From NCBI RefSeq assembly GCF_000739615.1, contig NZ_BATP01000032.1, positions 153,394 to 217,393 on the forward strand: DNA of 64,000 nucleotides, written 5' to 3'. The translations under genes were made by a program, and so were the position numbers. The DNA comes from Haloferula sp. BvORR071 (GTDB taxonomy: Bacteria; Verrucomicrobiota; Verrucomicrobiia; Verrucomicrobiales; Akkermansiaceae). This document shows, in pieces, positions 1 through 8,397 of this stretch; the stretch's first letter is position 1, and every line of letters begins with the position of its first letter. Under the pieces are notes generated by a model. That model was not told the origin of the DNA. It searched no databases and saw only the letters and a list, made by a program, of their open reading frames with translations.

Positions 1-456
1 CGGGTGGATCGACTTCTGGTATTCCGGGATCACGAAGGAGCGGCCGAGCTCCAGCGCCGGCTTCAGGAAGTCCAGAAAGGGCTGCTCGAAGTGGAAGAGC
101 GTTGAGGTGTAGAGCGCGTCGGCACCGCCGGAGGCCAGCAGCACATCAGTGCAGCCGAGGCGATAGCCGCCGACCACGCAAGCGGCCTCGCGGTCCCAGA
201 GGAAGAGCTGCAGGTAGCTGGCATCGAAGCGGTCGAGGTCGAGCTCCTTGCCGGTGCCTTCGCCGACACCGCGGAAGGTGATTTCGCGCAGGCGGCCAAT
301 CTCATGGAGGATCGCGGGGATCTCCCAAGCAGCGGCGAGAAAGACATCCAGCTTGCCCTGCGAGGCCAGTGGCCCGCGGCGCTGGAGATGGGCGATTTCG
401 GCTTGGACCTCGGCCTGATCGGCGGGTGCCGCAATCGGTTGAAGTGATAGGTTCAT
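1..456 (-). CDS. GNAT/hemolysin-type N-acyltransferase (OlsB-like), 3' truncated by window edge
   Basis: The reading frame is open from an ATG at 456 down to the left edge, giving the first 152 residues. The segment LREITFRGVGEGTG followed by DLDRFDASY, LFLWD and VVGGYRLG matches the N-terminal pattern of the Acetyltransf_5 family, which includes ornithine acyl-ACP N-acyltransferase OlsB, proteins called 'hemolysin' and AHL-synthase-like enzymes. These enzymes transfer an acyl chain from acyl-ACP to an amino group at the inner membrane. The gene upstream on the same strand encodes a PlsC-like acyltransferase, and such pairs (OlsB plus OlsA, fused in OlsF) make ornithine or other aminolipids. 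The lipid substrate is inferred from context only. The C-terminal part lies outside the window. Confidence 0.75.
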   Translation of the reverse strand, partial: MNLSLQPIAAPADQAEVQAEIAHLQRRGPLASQGKLDVFLAAAWEIPAILHEIGRLREITFRGVGEGTGKELDLDRFDASYLQLFLWDREAACVVGGYRLGCTDVLLASGGADALYTSTLFHFEQPFLDFLKPALELGRSFVIPEYQKSIHP

Positions 457-586
457 GACTGAATCGCTTCTGATCATGTCTCCAGTGGCTCCATTCTCCG
501 AATCGAAGAATCTTCGTTCTTCATCGCTGGAACCGATGGCGCGGGCGATTCCCCTTCGCCGACATTCTCGTCACACGAGGAGTCGT

Positions 587-1396
587 TCAGGCCTCAGGAA
601 TAGCCATCGTCCGCAGCCGCAAATGGCGGGCGGCATCCTCCGGACTCATGCCCGCGACCTCGGCGGGGTCCACCGCTTCAGCGCGGCAGTGGACGGTCTG
701 GCCGCGGGAGCAAAGGAGCACGCGGGGTAGCAGCGCAGTGCGGACCAGCGGATGGATACCGCCAGCGAGGTGGAACCATGAGGGGTTCCTGCCGAAGAAC
801 TTCACGGTCACCAAGGTGGCACCGCTTTTCAGCGCCAGTGCGGCCACGTGCGGTGACCAAGGGCCTTCCTCGACGGCCTTGCCCTTCCAGCTTGCGACTT
901 CGCCGGAAGGAAAGACTGCCAGCAGGCCGCCATCGCGCAGATGTCCGAGGGCGCGGCGCAGGGAAGGGGCATTCTTCCGGGCCGAGCCCTCGCCACCGAG
1001 GATCGAGAGCGGAATCATGAGCTTGCCCGGGCCCGGGACCCGCGCCGCCATTTCATTGGCCAGCATCAGCGTGTCCGGCCGCCAAGCTGCGCAGAGAGTG
1101 CCCAGAGCGAGGGCATCAGCCCCGCCGAAGGGATGGTTTGCCATCACCACCACCGGGCCGGAGGCAGGAATCGCGGTGGCGAAGTCCTGGCCCGCGGCGC
1201 TGAGACCGTAGCCGGTAAAAGCTTCTGCGAAGGGCTCGCCGCTACGGGCGGCGGCCTCGCGGAAAATGGTGCGGACGCGCTTCAGGCCAAGCGCGTCTTC
1301 CAAGCCATTCCGCGCGGACTCGCGCCAGCCTTCCCCATCGAGGAAGGGTAGCGCGTCACGCACGTCGAAGGGCAGCGGCTCGCGGTCCGGCGGCAT
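587..1396 (-). CDS. PlsC-like lysophospholipid / 1-acyl-glycerol acyltransferase (OlsA-like)
   Basis: This 269-residue protein has the acyltransferase block I as ANHPFGGAD (about residues 86-94), the NHPFGG variant typical of the 'putative hemolysin' branch of the PlsC superfamily, and block III as FPSGEVAS. It should transfer an acyl chain to a hydroxyl of a lyso-lipid at the cytoplasmic membrane. It lies 130 bp upstream of the OlsB-like gene on the same strand, and together they could form a two-step N- then O-acylation pathway to an aminoacyl lipid. I see no signal peptide. The family assignment is firm; the substrate is inferred. Confidence 0.8.
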   Translation of the reverse strand: MPPDREPLPFDVRDALPFLDGEGWRESARNGLEDALGLKRVRTIFREAAARSGEPFAEAFTGYGLSAAGQDFATAIPASGPVVVMANHPFGGADALALGTLCAAWRPDTLMLANEMAARVPGPGKLMIPLSILGGEGSARKNAPSLRRALGHLRDGGLLAVFPSGEVASWKGKAVEEGPWSPHVAALALKSGATLVTVKFFGRNPSWFHLAGGIHPLVRTALLPRVLLCSRGQTVHCRAEAVDPAEVAGMSPEDAARHLRLRTMAIPEA

Positions 1397-1426
1397 GGGC
1401 GGAGGCGAGCAGAGCCGGGGAAAGGA

Positions 1427-1864
1427 TCAAGCCTTTCCCTGTTGCGATTTCAGCAGGTCGCGGATCTCAGTGAGGAGCTTCACGTCTTCCGGAGTGGCTG
1501 CGGCAGCGGCCACGGCGGGTGCTTCGAAGCGCTTCTTGGCCGCGGTGTAGAGCTTCACCACGATGAACAGCGCGAAGCCGACGATGATCAAGCTGATGAA
1601 GGCGTTGATGATCGGCGCGAGGTCGATCACCTTCCATTTGGTGACATCTACATCCTTGCCGTCCACCTTCTCCATGACATGGAAGGCCCGCTTCTTGATC
1701 TCCACTGCTCCTATCTCGGTGCTATCGGTCGGGAAAGTGATGACCGAGAGCAGGAACTCGGTGAAGGCGGTGACCACCTTGCCGAAAGCCGCGCCGATGA
1801 TGACACCGACGGCGAGGTCCAGCATGTTGCCCTTGAGGATGAAGTCTCTGAATTCTTTGATCAT
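1427..1864 (-). CDS. mscL: Large-conductance mechanosensitive channel MscL
   Basis: The 145-residue product begins MIKEFRDFILKGNMLDLAVG, the hallmark N-terminal amphipathic helix and start of TM1 of MscL. A second hydrophobic segment follows at about residues 87-107, and the charged cytoplasmic C-terminal helix ends in a Lys/Arg-rich tail. MscL forms a homopentameric inner-membrane pore that opens under hypo-osmotic membrane tension. The length matches the family's usual 130-150 residues. The loop between the helices carries an Ala- and Lys-rich cytoplasmic stretch. The gene stands alone, followed by a perfect 31-bp inverted repeat in the gap toward prfB. Confidence 0.97.
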   Translation of the reverse strand: MIKEFRDFILKGNMLDLAVGVIIGAAFGKVVTAFTEFLLSVITFPTDSTEIGAVEIKKRAFHVMEKVDGKDVDVTKWKVIDLAPIINAFISLIIVGFALFIVVKLYTAAKKRFEAPAVAAAAATPEDVKLLTEIRDLLKSQQGKA

Positions 1865-1988
1865 GGCGACTGAATGGGATTTGCGCCTCTATCAAAGCAT
1901 TCCATCTAACATCCCGCAACCTTGATTCGTCCAAGGCTTCCGGGCATTGCCCGCGGGTGGAATATCGCGGGGAGTGAAGTTTGGGGGC

Positions 1989-2112
1989 TATGGAGTGCGG
2001 CGGCACGACGCCGCTTTGGATTGGTGAGGACTTGCCTCTCACCAATTCGGAACCGCTAATCGCGAAATCACCAACCCGGAGCCAAAGCGGCGTCGTGCCG
2101 CCGCACTCCATA
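1989..2112. repeat. Perfect 31-bp inverted repeat (REP-like doublet) between prfB and mscL
   Basis: The arms at 1989-2019 and 2082-2112 are exact reverse complements over 31 bases, and each arm contains a smaller GCGGC/GCCGC hairpin. The 62-bp spacer holds a further hairpin with the arms ATTGGTGAG/CTCACCAAT (2020-2046). The core GGAGTGCGGCGGCACGACG resembles the tandem units at 60348-60575. Head-to-head paired palindromes are the organisation of REP/BIME elements. It could also act as a bidirectional mRNA-stabilising structure. Confidence 0.85.
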
Positions 2113-2122
2113 ACGAGGTGGC

Positions 2123-3263
2123 TCAATCGTCCTCGTCCTTCGCGCCCTTCACCCGGACCTTGCCACGCAGCTTGGCCTCGATGAACGCATCGATATCCCC
2201 ATCCATCGTCGCCTGGATGTTATTCGTCTCCTCACCGGTCCGCAGGTCCAAGACCTTCTGGTAAGGCTGGAAGACGTAGGAGCGGATCTGGTTGCCCCAG
2301 GCGATGTCGCCTTTCTCACCGTAGGCGCGCTCGGACTCGGCCCTGCGCTTGTCTTCCTCAAGCTGGAAGAGCTTGGCCTTGAGGATCTCGAAGGCGAGTT
2401 CCTTGTTAGCACCCTGCGAGCGGGCATTGGTGGAGCGGATCAGGATGCCGGTGGGGAAGTGGCGCAGCAGCACGCCGGTCTCCACCTTGTTCACGTTCTG
2501 ACCACCCTTGCCGCCGGAGCGCATGGTGGTGATTTCCCAGTCCTTCTCGTTGATCTCGATCTTGATCTCGTCGTTGATCTCCGGAGTCGCGTCGACGGAC
2601 GCGAAGGAGGTGTGGCGCTTGCCAGCCGAGTCGAAGGGCGAGATGCGCACCAGACGGTGCACGCCGCGCTCGTTCTTCATGTAGCCGTAGGCGTAGTCCC
2701 CGGTGATCTTCATCGAGGCACCGCGCAGGCCGGCCTCGTCGCCATCTTCCCAGTAGATCGTCTCGCAGGTGAAGCCCTTGCGCTCCGCCCAGCGGCCGTA
2801 CATGCGATAGAGCATCTGTGCCCAGTCGCAGGCCTCCGTGCCGCCCGCACCGGCCTGGACCACCAGGTAGCAGGACGACTGGTCATTCGGCCGGTCAAGC
2901 AGCGTGAGCAGCTCGAAGGACCGGATGTCCTTGTCCAGCTCCGCGGCGGAGTTCACCGCCTCGGCTGCCGCATCGTTGTCGTCGAATTCCTTCGCCAGTT
3001 CGATGCCGGCGAGCAGGTCGTCGTAGCGGCTGTTGAGCTTCTGGAAGGCACCCAGCTTCTTTTTCAAGCTGGCGATCCGGCTATTGGCGGCGCGGGCCTT
3101 CTCCTGATTGTTCCAGAAATTCGGGTCGCCCATGGCGGCCTCGAGCGAACCGATCTCCCGTTCCAGGGTCGGCAGGTCAAAGATACCTCCCGAGCTGGGT
3201 CAGACGGCTCTTCAGAGCGTCCGTATCCAGCGTCAAGAGGTCGGCGGTTTGCGGTTCAGCCAT
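2123..3263 (-). CDS. prfB: Peptide chain release factor 2 with programmed +1 frameshift
   Basis: RF2 recognises UGA/UAA stop codons and triggers peptide release. The gene starts at ATG 3263 and reads 28 codons to an in-frame TGA at 3179-3177, inside the classic slippery context AGG TAT CTT TGA C. A +1 shift (skipping the T at 3179) continues at GAC 3178 for 351 more residues, giving a 379-residue protein. The second frame contains the GGQ motif ([10 protein letters not shown]) and the SPF codon-recognition tripeptide ([11 protein letters not shown]). A GGGAGG stretch just 5' of the shift site can act as the internal Shine-Dalgarno stimulator. A naive caller would start the protein at 3133 and lose the N-terminus. 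Confidence 0.97.
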
Positions 3264-3440
3264 AATCGTGGGCGGGAAGGTGGGGGCGTGGGGGCGGGGA
3301 GTCAAGGAGCAGTGCGGAGCGGGGAATGCGGAGTGGCGAGTGATTGGGGTGAGATGGGAGCTTCCGCCTTGATTCGGGGGCCTGGAGGAGTATGGAAGGA
3401 ATTTGCGGAGGGGCGTCGGGCTCCTACTGCTTTCCTCGTC

Positions 3441-3809
3441 GTGTCACGCCTTGCCTCCATCTTCACCTGCTTGCTGGCCCTCTTGGTCGCCAGCCCGCTG
3501 TGTTGTTGTGCGGGCGAGGTGGCGAAGCAGGCAGAGTCCTCCTCCTCCTGCTGCTGTGGCAGCGGGAAGAAGAAGGAGCAGAAGCACGACGATTGCTCCT
3601 GCGCGACGAACAAGGAGCCGCGGGAAAAGGCGCCGGATGCGGTGTTGCCGGCCCTGCCGGTAGTGGCGCTCGCGCCGCAGCCGGCGGAACTGTGGCTGCC
3701 GGTCGTGCTGCAGGGCGACCTTGAGCTGCGGCCGGAGTGGGTGCCGGCGATTCCCTGGCATGCGCCGCCGGCGCAGCGACGGGCGATGTTGGTGAGCAGG
3801 ACACTGTGA
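3441..3809 (+). CDS. Small secreted Cys-rich protein, possibly metal-related
   Basis: From a GTG at 3441 the product is 122 residues. It has a hydrophobic signal-like N-terminus (about residues 4-20) ending in PLCCCAGE, then a Ser/Cys cluster SSSSCCCGSGKKKEQKHDDC with a further Cys, and a Pro-rich C-terminal half. The clustered Cys and His residues suggest metal binding, and CCC just after the hydrophobic segment could allow lipidation. The next two genes encode an outer-membrane-like protein and a secreted HMA protein. I do not recognise a named family. The start is uncertain, because the same frame is open further upstream without a better signal. Confidence 0.5.
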   Translation: MSRLASIFTCLLALLVASPLCCCAGEVAKQAESSSSCCCGSGKKKEQKHDDCSCATNKEPREKAPDAVLPALPVVALAPQPAELWLPVVLQGDLELRPEWVPAIPWHAPPAQRRAMLVSRTL

Positions 3810-3933
3810 GAAGAAAGCGGCGCGGCAGCCCATTCACTGCCGCCTGAGCCTAGCCGTGCCTTCGTGCCCCTTTTCAAGGGACTGCCGTGGCGTGGACGGC
3901 CGCCGTCTTCTTTCTCACTCCCTGTCCCTATCG

Positions 3934-4554
3934 ATGAAACCTCTTGCGATTCTATTGCTCGGCACCGCGGGTGCCGTGGCCCATCCCGTATCCTTCGAGG
4001 GTGCCTGGCAGATCATGCTCGGTACTAGCGGCGATGTGCAGAACTTCGAAGCCTACCACTCCTACACCTCGCAAGCCGCCCTCGGGGTGCATGCCATGCG
4101 CTTCGGGGACGAGCGCGACGACGACTACTACACCGGCATCCAGCACAACTGGCTGCTCAAGCGCTGGAACATGCCGGAAGCTCAGGCAAATATTTACCTC
4201 GGCCTCGGGGCCGGGGCGGCCAAACAGGACGGGGATTCCTGGGCTCCCGCGGGCCTCGGCTTCTTCCGCGCGGACTACGAGACGCGGCGGATCTACACCG
4301 CCTTCGAGACCAAGCTAATCGGCTCGGAGGACGTCTCGCGCGGCGTGACCAGCCTGTCCTTCGGCGTCGCGCCGTACAAGGCGGAATTCGAACACCTCAA
4401 TACCTGGCTGATCCTCCAGCTCGAACACGTCAGCGGCATGGAGGACGACCTGGAGATCATCCCGAAGGTCCGCTTCTTCAAGGGGCCCTACTTTATCGAA
4501 CTCGGCTGCTCGCTGGATGGCGATCCGCTGGTGAACTTCATGATGCACTTCTAA
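3934..4554 (+). CDS. Putative outer-membrane protein of a metal-handling cluster
   Basis: This 206-residue protein starts MKPLAILLLGTAGAVAHP, a signal peptide. The body is rich in alternating aromatic and polar residues (AYHSYTSQAALGVH, LGLGAGAAKQ, PYFIELGCS) and it ends in MMHF, a terminal Phe as in many outer-membrane beta-barrels. The phrases 'YYTGIQHNWLLKRWN' and 'GFFRADYETRRIYTAFE' alternate like barrel strands, as does the C-terminal barrel of the copper oxidase at 11705-13816. It lies 124 bp after the Cys-rich gene and 19 bp before the HMA gene, suggesting an operon. Function is inferred from context only. Confidence 0.6.
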   Translation: MKPLAILLLGTAGAVAHPVSFEGAWQIMLGTSGDVQNFEAYHSYTSQAALGVHAMRFGDERDDDYYTGIQHNWLLKRWNMPEAQANIYLGLGAGAAKQDGDSWAPAGLGFFRADYETRRIYTAFETKLIGSEDVSRGVTSLSFGVAPYKAEFEHLNTWLILQLEHVSGMEDDLEIIPKVRFFKGPYFIELGCSLDGDPLVNFMMHF

Positions 4555-4573
4555 CAAAACCAATTTTACGATT

Positions 4574-4912
4574 ATGAACCATAATATCCTATTCAGCCTG
4601 ATTGTTGCCTGGCTCTTCGCCGCCAGCCCCGCCCGCGCTTCCACCGAGCGCGTGATGACTGTGAAGACCACCGTGGACGGAATGGTCTGCTCCTTCTGCG
4701 CCCAGGGCCTGGTGGGCTACTTCAAGAAGCACCCCGCGGTCTCGAACGTCCACGTCGACCTCGAGCGCAAGCTGCTGATCATCGAGGAGAAGAAAGGCGC
4801 CGCCATCAAGGACGAGGAGATCACCGAGTTCATCAAGAAGTCGGGATTTGAGCCGAAGAAGGTGGAGAGGGTGACGGAGTCCTTCGAGAAGGTGAAGACG
4901 GCGAAGAAGTAG
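4574..4912 (+). CDS. Secreted heavy-metal-associated (HMA) domain protein
   Basis: This 112-residue product has a signal peptide (to about residue 22, ASPARA) followed by one HMA ferredoxin-like domain. The metal-binding loop reads DGMVCSFCAQGL, the GMxCxxC motif of CopZ/MerP-type proteins, here with a second-position Phe between the cysteines. The fold continues through VSNVHVDLERK and the final strand before a Lys-rich tail. MerP-like proteins shuttle soft-metal ions in the periplasm. It probably shares a transcript with the preceding outer-membrane protein (19-bp gap). Whether the ion is Cu or Hg cannot be told; the copper module 3.5 kb downstream makes copper more likely. Confidence 0.85.
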   Translation: MNHNILFSLIVAWLFAASPARASTERVMTVKTTVDGMVCSFCAQGLVGYFKKHPAVSNVHVDLERKLLIIEEKKGAAIKDEEITEFIKKSGFEPKKVERVTESFEKVKTAKK

Positions 4913-4968
4913 CGGCGGCGCGATTTACAGGAGCCGAGCCTCATGGCAGGCTCCATTCACACACTTCC

Positions 4969-5928
4969 GTGAACGCTGGATTCATCACCTCGGTCGCTCT
5001 GCTCGTCGGTTTGCCCCAGCTCGTTCTTGGGCAAGTGCCGGTAGATCCCGCGACTTTGCCGCCTGCGGTTCGGGAATATGTCGAGAAACGGACCTCGGAC
5101 CCTGCAGGGGAGTTTCCCGCTTTGCGTGAGCGACTGCCGGAGCAGGAGCTCAAGTTCGGCCCCCACCTAGCCGATGCGAAACGAGCGGATCGCAATCGCT
5201 GGATACTCGGGCTTGCGTTCGGCAGAAACCAAGCACGTGAGCATCTTGAACTTTCGGATGTGGTCTTGATTTCCGAAGAGGGTGCCGAGCTTGGGCACTT
5301 TCCCTTCCTTGGCGAACTCGATCATGAGGTTGTAGGTCCCCCGTCCATGGAGTTGCGGGCGCCGTTGAGCGGAGTCGTGGCTTTCTCGACTTCCGCGGAC
5401 GAAACTTGGCTTGGGGTTTCTTGGGCGTCGGGACGCGAGGTGGCCGGCACTGTGGATCTGGCGCGGAACGGAGACGAGGATGGCTCGGTCTGGCGTTGGG
5501 ATTGGGACTGGAATGGTAGGGCCCAAAGCAGGTTGGGATCCGTGGAGTCGATGTTCTATTTCCGCGATGTGGATGGAGACGGCCGAAGGGACGTGGTGAT
5601 CAATCAGCGCCTCTGTCTGCAGGTGAAAGACGACCAGTATCGGTTTGAGAACCGGAAGCTCGCCTACCGGATACTGGAAAATGGCAAGGGATTCGCACCA
5701 ATCCAACTGTCACCGGAGAAGCTCATGGAGGCGGTGCGGAGCTGTAAAAGCGATCCGGATGTGCCTTATTTGATTCGCGGTGCGATGCTGCCTGAATTGC
5801 AGGATAAATCCGGGTTTGGAGAGGCGATCTTTCCCGCAGAGGCGAAGTATGAGGACACAGCACTGCCGACAGCCACCGGGCCATGGCCGGTGGCTAAGCT
5901 GGAGCGGGTGGAGAAGCGGAAGAAGTAA
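4969..5928 (+). CDS. Secreted hypothetical protein
   Basis: Reading from GTG 4969 gives 319 residues with a signal peptide (NAGFITSVALLVGLPQLVLG, cleavage near residue 21). Mid-protein there is an FG-GAP/EF-hand-like phrase YFRDVDGDGRRDVVINQRL, which commonly binds calcium in secreted proteins. The C-terminus is Lys/Arg-rich. I do not recognise a named family. Codon usage matches the neighbours apart from a slightly lower GC content. Confidence 0.7.
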   Translation: MNAGFITSVALLVGLPQLVLGQVPVDPATLPPAVREYVEKRTSDPAGEFPALRERLPEQELKFGPHLADAKRADRNRWILGLAFGRNQAREHLELSDVVLISEEGAELGHFPFLGELDHEVVGPPSMELRAPLSGVVAFSTSADETWLGVSWASGREVAGTVDLARNGDEDGSVWRWDWDWNGRAQSRLGSVESMFYFRDVDGDGRRDVVINQRLCLQVKDDQYRFENRKLAYRILENGKGFAPIQLSPEKLMEAVRSCKSDPDVPYLIRGAMLPELQDKSGFGEAIFPAEAKYEDTALPTATGPWPVAKLERVEKRKK

Positions 5929-5941
5929 GGCTGATGAACCC

Positions 5942-6327
5942 ATGAGCCGCTGGCGCCGCGAGGCATCTGAACGCCTGCCCGAACTTCAACCGCTGATCGC
6001 ATCGCGGGAGGTGGAGGGGCCGATGATGCTGTGGATCGAGTTGCAATCCAAGTTCCGGGCGCTCTGTGAAGAGAGCCCGCTGCCTTTGGATGCGATTGGT
6101 GCTTGATCCACGGCGGCGATGATGTCCGGACCGGCGCGGCGCTCGGCTTCTGCGAGCATCTCATCGATACACCCGCGCAAGCGAAGCTGCTGCCCCAGAT
6201 CATGAAGCGCGAGGACTTCGTGGCGCTGAGGAGCTTCATGGAGTATCACCATGCTCCGGCGGAGGTGGAGGCTTTGCTGCGCGAGTTGTGGCCGGGTGCC
6301 TTCAAGGATGCGCGCAGGAGGAGCTGA
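5942..6327 (+). pseudogene. Broken small gene (two adjacent frames, DUF7674-like)
   Basis: The first frame runs from ATG 5942 to a TGA at 6104 (54 residues, MSRWRREASERLPELQ...). A second frame continues from about 6097 to 6327 with CLIHGGDDVRTGAALGFCEHLI and a C-terminal helical region. Read together they look like one roughly 130-residue helical protein resembling DUF7674-type proteins, with a short internal deletion (about 25-30 bp by my estimate of the missing helix) that shifts the frame. Neither half has a separate convincing start; the second would need TTG 6103. A sequencing error is an alternative explanation. Confidence 0.5.
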
Positions 6328-6386
6328 TCGCATTTACGGGATGTTTACGGACAGGACGCGATTCTCCGGCTATCACCGGAGGAACC

Positions 6387-8057
6387 ATGAAAGCCGCGAT
6401 CTGTCTGTTAGCCCTTGTCGTCGTCCCCATTTACGCTGCAGAGGAGACTGCGGTCACGCCGCGGGTCGATTCCGTGGGCCTCTTCAAGAACAGCGTGGCG
6501 GTGGTCCGCGCTTCCTTCGAGGTGAAGGGCCCGGGCGTCTACTGCTGGCAAGACCTGCCCCGCGCGGTGCATGGCAGCTTCTGGGTGGAGAGCGATGGCC
6601 AAGTGACGATCCGCTCCACGACGCGGATGCTGGAAGATCCCGAGCCGGTTCTGCCTTCCGGCATTTTGCAGCGCGATCTGGCGGGGGCACCGGTGACGGT
6701 GAAGCTCAAGAGCACAGCGCCCGCGCAAGAGCCGCTGGTGAGCGGCAAGGTCTGGACGATGCCTGAGTTCACCCCGCGCCGGATCTGGGACAATTCGATG
6801 CCGACGAACGATCCTTGGGCCAGCATGCGCGCATGGACTGTCACGCAGGCCAATGGCACGCTGCCGACTGCCTCGGCCGGCAATTTCCTGGTGCTGGAGC
6901 CGGAGAAGGGAGGGCGGCAGTATCTCGATCTCGGCTCGATCGCATCGGTGAGCGTGGATGGGCCGATCGAGGCGAAGAAGCGCAAGCTGGAGAAGCCGGT
7001 GATGATCTTCGAGGTCGGGCAAGCGCCTGCCAATGGCGGTCGGGTGCAGATCTCCTACCTCGCGCGTGGGATCGCCTGGGCACCGTCCTATCTCATCGAT
7101 CTGGCGGGTACGGACCAGCTTTCGATCCGGCGGAATGCAGTGGTGCGGAATGAGTTGATCGACCTGAAGGACACGGAAGTGCAACTCATCTCGGGCTTCC
7201 CGAACATCGAGTTCGCGCATGTCGATTCGCCGCTGTGGGCGGGTGGCTCGCTGGCGGCCTTCTTCCAGCAGCTCAGCCAGCAGCCGGGCAGCCCTGGCGG
7301 GATGGCATCGCAGCAGATGGTGATGTACAACACGATGACGCCATCAGGCGGTGGTGCTGCGGCCTTGCCGAACCTGGCGGAGGCGGGCGGCGGGGACGAT
7401 GTGCACTTCGAGAGCATCGGGCCGCGCAGCCTGGCGCCGGGTGATTCGCTGTCGCTGGAGATTGCTTCGGCGAAGACTGCTTGCCAGCGGGTGGTGGAGT
7501 GGGTGGTGCCGGATCCCCGGGATGAGTATGGGCGCTATCGCCGCGAGAGTGGCTCGAGCCAGCAGCAACAGAAGGATGAGGACGCGCCTTGGGATGCGCT
7601 GAAGTTCACCAATCCCTTCAAGTTCCCGCTGACCACCGGTCCGGCGATGATCACGGAGAGCGGGCGCTTCCGCGGTCAGAGTCTGAGCCAGTGGGTGAAC
7701 CCGGGGCAGTCGACCTGCCTGCGCGTGACCAAGGCCTTGAGCATCGATGCGCGCTATGCGGAGGTGGAGGAAGAGCAGCAGCGCGAGCTGGTCTGGATCG
7801 GCGGGAATGATTTCCAGAAGACCAAGGTGAAGGGCACGATGGTGGTGCGGAATTTCCGTGGCAAGGACTCGGTGATGAGCATCCGGGCCTGCTTCTCGGG
7901 GGAGATGATCGATGCGGAGGGCAATCCCGCCGCCAAGCTGCGGACGGAAGGCGTAAGCAGCGTCAACCCACGCCGCGAGCTGGAATGGACCCTGAAGCTG
8001 GCAGCAGGAGAGGAGAAGACTCTGAGCTACCGCTACTCGGTATTGGTGGATCGGTGA
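6387..8057 (+). CDS. Secreted DUF4139-type protein
   Basis: The ATG at 6387, preceded by GGAGGAACC, gives a 556-residue product with a signal peptide (MKAAICLLALVVVPIYA). The central part reads VQISYLARGIAWAPSYLIDL then RNAVVRNELIDLKDTEVQL, the core pattern of DUF4139 (mucoidy-inhibitor-MuiA C-terminal-like) proteins, in which a beta-rich domain is assembled with an internal loop. A Gln/Gly/Met-rich low-complexity segment near residues 290-320 interrupts it. The biochemical role of this family is unknown. It is separated from the copper module by the palindromic repeat at 8066-8312. Confidence 0.8.
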   Translation: MKAAICLLALVVVPIYAAEETAVTPRVDSVGLFKNSVAVVRASFEVKGPGVYCWQDLPRAVHGSFWVESDGQVTIRSTTRMLEDPEPVLPSGILQRDLAGAPVTVKLKSTAPAQEPLVSGKVWTMPEFTPRRIWDNSMPTNDPWASMRAWTVTQANGTLPTASAGNFLVLEPEKGGRQYLDLGSIASVSVDGPIEAKKRKLEKPVMIFEVGQAPANGGRVQISYLARGIAWAPSYLIDLAGTDQLSIRRNAVVRNELIDLKDTEVQLISGFPNIEFAHVDSPLWAGGSLAAFFQQLSQQPGSPGGMASQQMVMYNTMTPSGGGAAALPNLAEAGGGDDVHFESIGPRSLAPGDSLSLEIASAKTACQRVVEWVVPDPRDEYGRYRRESGSSQQQQKDEDAPWDALKFTNPFKFPLTTGPAMITESGRFRGQSLSQWVNPGQSTCLRVTKALSIDARYAEVEEEQQRELVWIGGNDFQKTKVKGTMVVRNFRGKDSVMSIRACFSGEMIDAEGNPAAKLRTEGVSSVNPRRELEWTLKLAAGEEKTLSYRYSVLVDR

Positions 8058-8065
8058 CCCCTTTC

Positions 8066-8312
8066 GCGGCGCAGCCGCTTTGGGAGTGCGCGCGAGAATC
8101 GCCGCTTTTTGGGCGCGTGTGGGCTTTGGGGCGACGCGCGAGTTCTAGGTGAAGTGACCACTACCTCAGGTGAAATGAGCGGTCCCCGGTGAAGGGGGCC
8201 GCTCTATCCTCAGGTGGGGCTGTACCCCCCTAGAACTTGAATGGCGGTGATTTGGGAGACTTCGCAGAGAAAGCGGCGATTCTCGCGCGCACTCCCAAAG
8301 CGACTCTGTCGC
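8066..8312. repeat. Nested inverted-repeat element upstream of csoR
   Basis: A 33-bp arm at 8076-8108 (within 8066-8109) is repeated exactly in inverse at 8270-8302. Inside it, AGTTCTAGG (8141-8149) pairs with CCTAGAACT (8229-8237), and at the centre 8177-8204 forms an 11-bp hairpin (GAGCGGTCCCC / GGGGGCCGCTC, one mismatch). The outer left edge GCGGCGCAGCCGCTTTGG matches the flanks of the RAYT gene near 28.4-29.3 kb. This fills the 8058-8380 gap; no gene is supported there. Confidence 0.85.
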
Positions 8313-8380
8313 AAAGGGTAGCACGTAGGCTGAAAGCACAGCCTGAGGTCGGGGCGAAATTTCCATTTGCAGGAATACAT

Positions 8381-8397
8381 ATACCCCCTATGGGTAT
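8381..8397. promoter_or_regulatory. CsoR-type operator
   Basis: The 17-bp dyad ATACCCCCTATGGGTAT has the A/T-flanked C-tract and G-tract organisation of CsoR/RcnR-family operators. It sits directly at the start of the csoR gene and covers one candidate start codon (ATG 8390), as expected for autorepression. The assignment is by motif resemblance. Confidence 0.75.

Noticed and set aside
3134..3263. Independent small gene upstream of prfB
   Set aside because: It is the first frame of prfB before the programmed shift.
8219..8237. Second CsoR-like operator (GTACCCCCC)
   Set aside because: Only a half-site; it forms part of the nested repeat arms.
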